Shown one piece after another: positions 30,736 through 33,634 of a DNA stretch of 33,634 nucleotides. This stretch comes from CAKSHP01 sp045636325 (GTDB lineage Bacteria > Bacillota > Clostridia > UBA1381 > UMGS1253): contig JAZTXH010000002.1 in NCBI GenBank assembly GCA_045636325.1, positions 1 through 33,634 on the forward strand, given 5' to 3'. The notes under the pieces are model-generated. The model was not told the DNA's origin. It saw nothing but the letters and a program-made list of their open reading frames with translations, and made no database searches. The position numbers and the translations under genes were made by a program. Each line of letters begins with the position of its first letter. Within the stretch, counting starts at the first letter, position 1.

Positions 30736-30894
30736 TTAGTTTTTATCCGACTTGCAACTGCAGTTTTTCTTACAGCAGCTTCCGCTTTCAGGGCAGCCAA
30801 TGCATTTTTTGCCTGATTTTTTCGCTTTATATATATAACCTCCTGCAAGAACAAGAATTAACAAAATAACTAAAATTACTATAACATCCGTCAT
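30736..30894 (-). CDS. FeoB-associated Cys-rich membrane protein
   Basis: A 52-residue protein. It starts at ATG 30894 (AGGTGAT upstream on the minus strand) 24 bases after the feoB stop. One N-terminal membrane helix (VIVILVILLILVLAGGYIY) is followed by a basic cytosolic tail rich in Cys (CIGCPESGSCCKKNCSCKS: seven cysteines). This is the FeoB-associated protein of Firmicutes; it probably takes the place of FeoC or helps iron transfer at the FeoB pore, but no biochemical role is settled. Confidence 0.87.
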   Translation of the reverse strand: MTDVIVILVILLILVLAGGYIYKAKKSGKKCIGCPESGSCCKKNCSCKSDKN

Positions 30895-30918
30895 AACATA
30901 TCACCTGCTTTTAAATGA

Positions 30919-32949
30919 TTATTTTTTTAATTCTGCAAGCTTTTTGTCAGAATAAATACAAAGGTATACAACAATTAAAATCATCAGTATAACTGCAATA
31001 AGCCCGGGGATAAAGCCGGCACCTACAGCTCCGGTTGTTATAATTGTGCCGATTTGATACACAAGATATCCCACGGTGAAGCCAACTCCAAGCTGTAGTG
31101 CAATGCCGCTCCAAAGCCACTTTGCACTTTTCAGTTCTGAATTCATTGCGCCGATTGCTGCAAAGCATGGCGGAGTAAACAAATTAAACATAAGATATGC
31201 AAGGGCTGCCGATTTTGTTATGGCAAAAACTGTTGCAACCTCACCGCCGGCACCTGCCATAAGGGCAAGCTCTTCTGTATCAATAAGATTCTGAAGACCT
31301 GCAAAGCACACTGCCAATGTGCCGACTACGTTTTCTTTAGCTATAAAGCCGCTGACCGCTGCTGCGGCAAACTGCCATGACAGCACGCCCGTAACGGGAA
31401 TAAGAATATAGGCAAAGGGATGAGCAAGAGCTGCAAGAATTGATTCATCAGCAGATTGTGCAACATCAAGGCTTAAGGTAAATGACTGCATAATCTGAAT
31501 TGCTGTGTTACAGATTAAAATAATTGTTGCCGCTTTTACTATGTATGCCCAGCCTCTTGAACACATGGACATAAAGGCTCTTGAGAAGCTTGGAATTTTG
31601 TATTCGGGAAGCTCTATTATAAAGAAGGATTTTTTTGTCGTGTATGCAGTAATTTTATTAATAATAAGTGAGGCAAAGAATATTATTATGATTCCTGCAA
31701 AATACATAAGAGTTCCAACCCAAGGGGCATCTTCAAAAAAGGCACCTGCAAAAAGAGCAATAACGGGAAGCTTTGCACCGCAGGGCATAAATGGAGTAAG
31801 CATTGCGGTTGCCCGTCTTTCACGCTCGTTTTTTATCGTGCGGCATGCCATTACGCCGGGAATGGCACAGCCTGTTCCGATAACAAAGGGGATAATGGAC
31901 TTTCCTGAAAGACCTACCTTTTTAAATATAGGATCTAAAATCACGGATACCCTTGCCATATAGCCGCAGTCTTCCAAAAGAGCAATTAAAAAATACAAAA
32001 CCATTACCAGTGGCAAAAATCCGACCACTGCACCAACCCCGCCTATGATACCATCTGTTAAAAGGGACATAAGCAGAGGGTTAATACCGGTATTTTCCAA
32101 AATACCTGAAACCCATGCGCTGAACATATCAATAAGCGTAACAAGACCCGGAATCACCGTGCCGTTTTCGAACTCATAGCCATCTGCGATGAATGGTCCA
32201 ACCCAGGCTTGAGAAATCTGAAACACCAAAAACATCATAACTGCAAAAATTGGTATTCCAAGCCATCTGTTTGTAAGAATATCATCGATTTTATCCTGAA
32301 AATTTTTATCTTTTGTAAGAACCTTTCTCTTTTCAACTGATTTTACCAATTTATTTACAAAATCAAAACGTTTTCTGTCTGCAAGCTCAGCTGATTTCTT
32401 ATCACTGATATCAAATTCGTTTTGTGAAAAAGGTGCGTTTTGCGATTTGCCTGCAACACTTATTGCAGCTTTTACAACATTGGACAAGCCTTCTGCAGAT
32501 GTTGAAATTGTGTTTACAACCGGGCATCCAAGATTTTTTGAAAGTAAGTCAATATTTATTTTTGTTTCCTTTTTTTTGTTAATGTCAGATTTGTTTAATG
32601 CCACAACAACAGGAATTCCAAGTTCAAGAATCTGCGTTGTAAAAAATAAACTTCTGCTCAGATTTGTTGCATCCACAATATTTATTATAACGTCAGGATT
32701 TTCGTTTTTTATATACGAGCTTGTAATTGTTTCTTCGCTTGTGAATGGGGACATTGAATATGCACCCGGTAAATCTACCGCTATAAGCTCTTCGGCAGAT
32801 GCTCCTTCATAATAACTCCTTTTAATCAAAGCTTCTTTTTTGTCTATTGTTACACCTGCCCAGTTGCCAACACTTTCGTTGCTGCCAGTAAGGGCATTGT
32901 ACATAGTGGTTTTTCCGCTGTTTGGATTGCCTGTGAATGCGATTTTCAT
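30919..32949 (-). CDS. feoB: Ferrous iron transport protein B
   Basis: A 676-residue Fe2+ transporter. ATG 32949 has GGGGGA about 7 bases upstream; the in-frame extension to 33021 runs through the second iron box. The N-terminal G-domain has G1 GNPNSGKTT, G2/G3 region NWAGVTID and DLPGAYSM, and G4 NKSD. A helical guanine-dissociation-inhibitor-like domain follows, then the membrane part with Gate motifs (PFVIGTGCAIPGVMACRT, LTPFMPCGAKLPV) and a C-terminal Gate repeat. The Cys in CAIPG and PCGAK are the typical iron-path residues. Upstream is feoA, downstream the Cys-rich partner. Two TTAG-N6-CTAA boxes imply repression by iron. Confidence 0.96.
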   Translation of the reverse strand: MKIAFTGNPNSGKTTMYNALTGSNESVGNWAGVTIDKKEALIKRSYYEGASAEELIAVDLPGAYSMSPFTSEETITSSYIKNENPDVIINIVDATNLSRSLFFTTQILELGIPVVVALNKSDINKKKETKINIDLLSKNLGCPVVNTISTSAEGLSNVVKAAISVAGKSQNAPFSQNEFDISDKKSAELADRKRFDFVNKLVKSVEKRKVLTKDKNFQDKIDDILTNRWLGIPIFAVMMFLVFQISQAWVGPFIADGYEFENGTVIPGLVTLIDMFSAWVSGILENTGINPLLMSLLTDGIIGGVGAVVGFLPLVMVLYFLIALLEDCGYMARVSVILDPIFKKVGLSGKSIIPFVIGTGCAIPGVMACRTIKNERERRATAMLTPFMPCGAKLPVIALFAGAFFEDAPWVGTLMYFAGIIIIFFASLIINKITAYTTKKSFFIIELPEYKIPSFSRAFMSMCSRGWAYIVKAATIILICNTAIQIMQSFTLSLDVAQSADESILAALAHPFAYILIPVTGVLSWQFAAAAVSGFIAKENVVGTLAVCFAGLQNLIDTEELALMAGAGGEVATVFAITKSAALAYLMFNLFTPPCFAAIGAMNSELKSAKWLWSGIALQLGVGFTVGYLVYQIGTIITTGAVGAGFIPGLIAVILMILIVVYLCIYSDKKLAELKK

Positions 32950-32978
32950 TGTGTTTCCCCCTAAATAATAATTATTCT

Positions 32979-32996
32979 GGTTAGAGTAAACTAACC
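32979..32996. promoter_or_regulatory. Second iron-box-like operator between feoA and feoB
   Basis: GGTTAG-AGTAAA-CTAACC is a perfect inverted repeat with 6-base arms. Its core TTAG-N6-CTAA matches the box at 33316 in sequence and spacing and fits the DtxR/IdeR consensus core. It suggests an internal, iron-controlled start for feoB. Confidence 0.6.
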
Positions 32997-33037
32997 GATG
33001 GTTAAAAATAAATATACCCAAGCAGGCATATTTAATA

Positions 33038-33253
33038 TTATATGATTATTATAGCTTCAGCCAATTGACTATCTATATTGTATCTTGCGTCTTTTATTGC
33101 TATAATGCAACCATTTTTCAAATGAGATACAACTGTAATTGACTCTCCTGAATAACATCCCAAAGAAAAAAGAAATGCGTTTAATTCTTCATCGTCGGTT
33201 TCTATTCCTTTTATTATGTATTCTTTGCCTTCTGTGGCACTACGTAAATCCAT
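33038..33253 (-). CDS. feoA: Ferrous iron transport protein A
   Basis: A 71-residue SH3-like FeoA protein. ATG 33253 follows GGAGGG on the minus strand by about 10 bases; the longer frame to 33280 lies upstream of that site. Recognisable parts are GKEYIIKGIETDDEELNAFL, LGCYSGESITVVS and IAIKDARYNIDSQLAEAIII, matching the family pattern of LGxxxGxxvxv and vaL..eiA.xI. FeoA is a cytosolic partner needed for FeoB function. Confidence 0.9.
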   Translation of the reverse strand: MDLRSATEGKEYIIKGIETDDEELNAFLFSLGCYSGESITVVSHLKNGCIIAIKDARYNIDSQLAEAIIII

Positions 33254-33299
33254 ATACCGTTGACCCTCCCCGGTGCACAACTTATACTTGCCAAGAACA

Positions 33300-33328
33300 A
33301 TTATATCAAAAACGATTAGTCTTGACTA
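33300..33328 (-). promoter_or_regulatory. Promoter of feoAB, overlapped by an operator
   Basis: On the minus strand TAGTCA (33328-33323) as -35, 17 bases, TATAAT (33305-33300). The -35 lies inside the palindrome at 33316-33329, so binding there would block polymerase. Confidence 0.6.
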
Positions 33329-33329
33329 A
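33316..33329. promoter_or_regulatory. Iron-box-like operator of feoA
   Basis: TTAGTC-TT-GACTAA, a perfect palindrome with 6-base arms. The form TTAG-N6-CTAA is the core of the DtxR/IdeR box. It covers the -35 of feoA, fitting repression when iron is plentiful. Confidence 0.65.
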
Positions 33330-33400
33330 CTGAAAATATTTTATCACAGACTACGAATAAATGTCAATATATTTTTTAAAAAATATTAATTTTGTCAGTA

Positions 33401-33429
33401 TTGACGTATTGAATTTAATTGAATATAAC
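33401..33429 (+). promoter_or_regulatory. Upstream promoter (P1) of probable rRNA operon
   Basis: TTGACG (33401-33406), 17 bases, TATAAC (33424-33429), about 100 bases before a second, stronger promoter. Tandem P1/P2 is common for rRNA operons in Firmicutes. Confidence 0.6.
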
Positions 33430-33501
33430 CTTTTTTGTACAGATTTAACTTTTCAAAAAAAGCAGGCGGAAAAAATAAACATATGTTTTTTTTAAAAAGT
33501 G

Positions 33502-33530
33502 TTGACAAAGATAAAAAAAGGTGATATACT
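33502..33530 (+). promoter_or_regulatory. Downstream promoter (P2) of probable rRNA operon
   Basis: TTGACA (33502-33507), 17 bases, TATACT (33525-33530), preceded by a very AT-rich UP-like stretch (TTTTTTTTAAAAA around 33485-33498). A near-consensus, strong promoter. Confidence 0.8.
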
Positions 33531-33536
33531 AATCAA

Positions 33537-33634
33537 GTCGCTTGACGAAAGGGAGTAAAAATCCTAGGTGTAAAGTGGGGCATTGGACATTGAAAATTAA
33601 ACAGTATAAACGAAATAAAACACGAAAAGTACTT
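33537..33634 (+). other. Probable leader of a 16S rRNA transcript
   Basis: The 98 bases after the strong promoter have no open frame. They begin AAGTCGCTTGACG and contain TTGAAAATTAAACAG (33590-33604), a phrase typical of Clostridia/Bacilli pre-16S leaders. The window ends before any recognisable 16S sequence, so this is a prediction about what follows. Confidence 0.6.

Noticed and set aside
31505..31963. 152-residue plus-strand frame inside feoB
   Set aside because: Shadow of the strongly conserved membrane part of feoB on the other strand.

Overview
The window looks like a chromosomal segment of a strictly anaerobic, low-GC, Gram-positive bacterium (Bacillota, probably class Clostridia, perhaps gut-associated). 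The signs are AT-rich spacers, strong GGAGG ribosome binding sites, TTGAAA/TTGACA-N17-TATAAT promoters, a LytR-CpsA-Psr protein, a FeoAB system with the small FeoB-associated Cys-rich protein, a DUF1893 protein, and a cluster of oxygen-sensitive iron-sulfur enzymes. The genus cannot be read from the sequence.

Left edge (1-1742): the 3' end of murQ, then a ferritin-like/VIT1 fusion transporter and a terminator.

Core cluster (1740-14340): one promoter and about twelve genes on the + strand, tightly spaced or overlapping. In order: an LDH-fold malate/lactate dehydrogenase with a malate-type specificity residue; class II fumarase; HdrB, HdrC, HdrA; an MvhD/FlxD-type subunit; two 4Fe-4S dicluster proteins (FlxC/FlxB-like); an FAD/NAD oxidoreductase (FlxA-like); a [2Fe-2S]+2[4Fe-4S] FrdB-like protein; a FrdA-like flavoprotein that lacks the covalent-FAD histidine; and an AspT/SucE-type exchanger. 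Together they encode oxaloacetate to malate to fumarate to succinate plus an apparent export step. A complete NADH-dependent Hdr-Flx complex sits between fumarase and a fumarate reductase that has no membrane anchor. I infer a soluble, possibly electron-bifurcating NADH:(ferredoxin) fumarate reductase. This is the most interesting system in the window.

Middle (14341-19381): rpsT with a long structured leader, a DUF134 regulator, a small XRE regulator, a frameshifted SLOG-type gene, then a minus-strand run of a two-subunit ChrA transporter plus DUF1893, and an LCP-family cell-wall ligase.

19600-27464: a membrane-anchored zinc-ribbon/BspA-type repeat protein, a DtxR-family regulator with an iron-type metal site, a Wzm/Wzt-like polysaccharide exporter without glycan synthesis genes, nth, glyA, a PfkB sugar-phosphate kinase, and a frameshifted Cys-rich gene.

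27465-33634: a short transcription unit with its own promoter and terminator, L-fucose isomerase divergent from an AraC regulator, then minus-strand feoA-feoB and the FeoB-associated protein under two TTAG-N6-CTAA operators. The right edge holds tandem strong promoters and a leader resembling the start of an rRNA operon; 16S would lie just outside. No tRNA, CRISPR array, insertion sequence or prophage was recognised.
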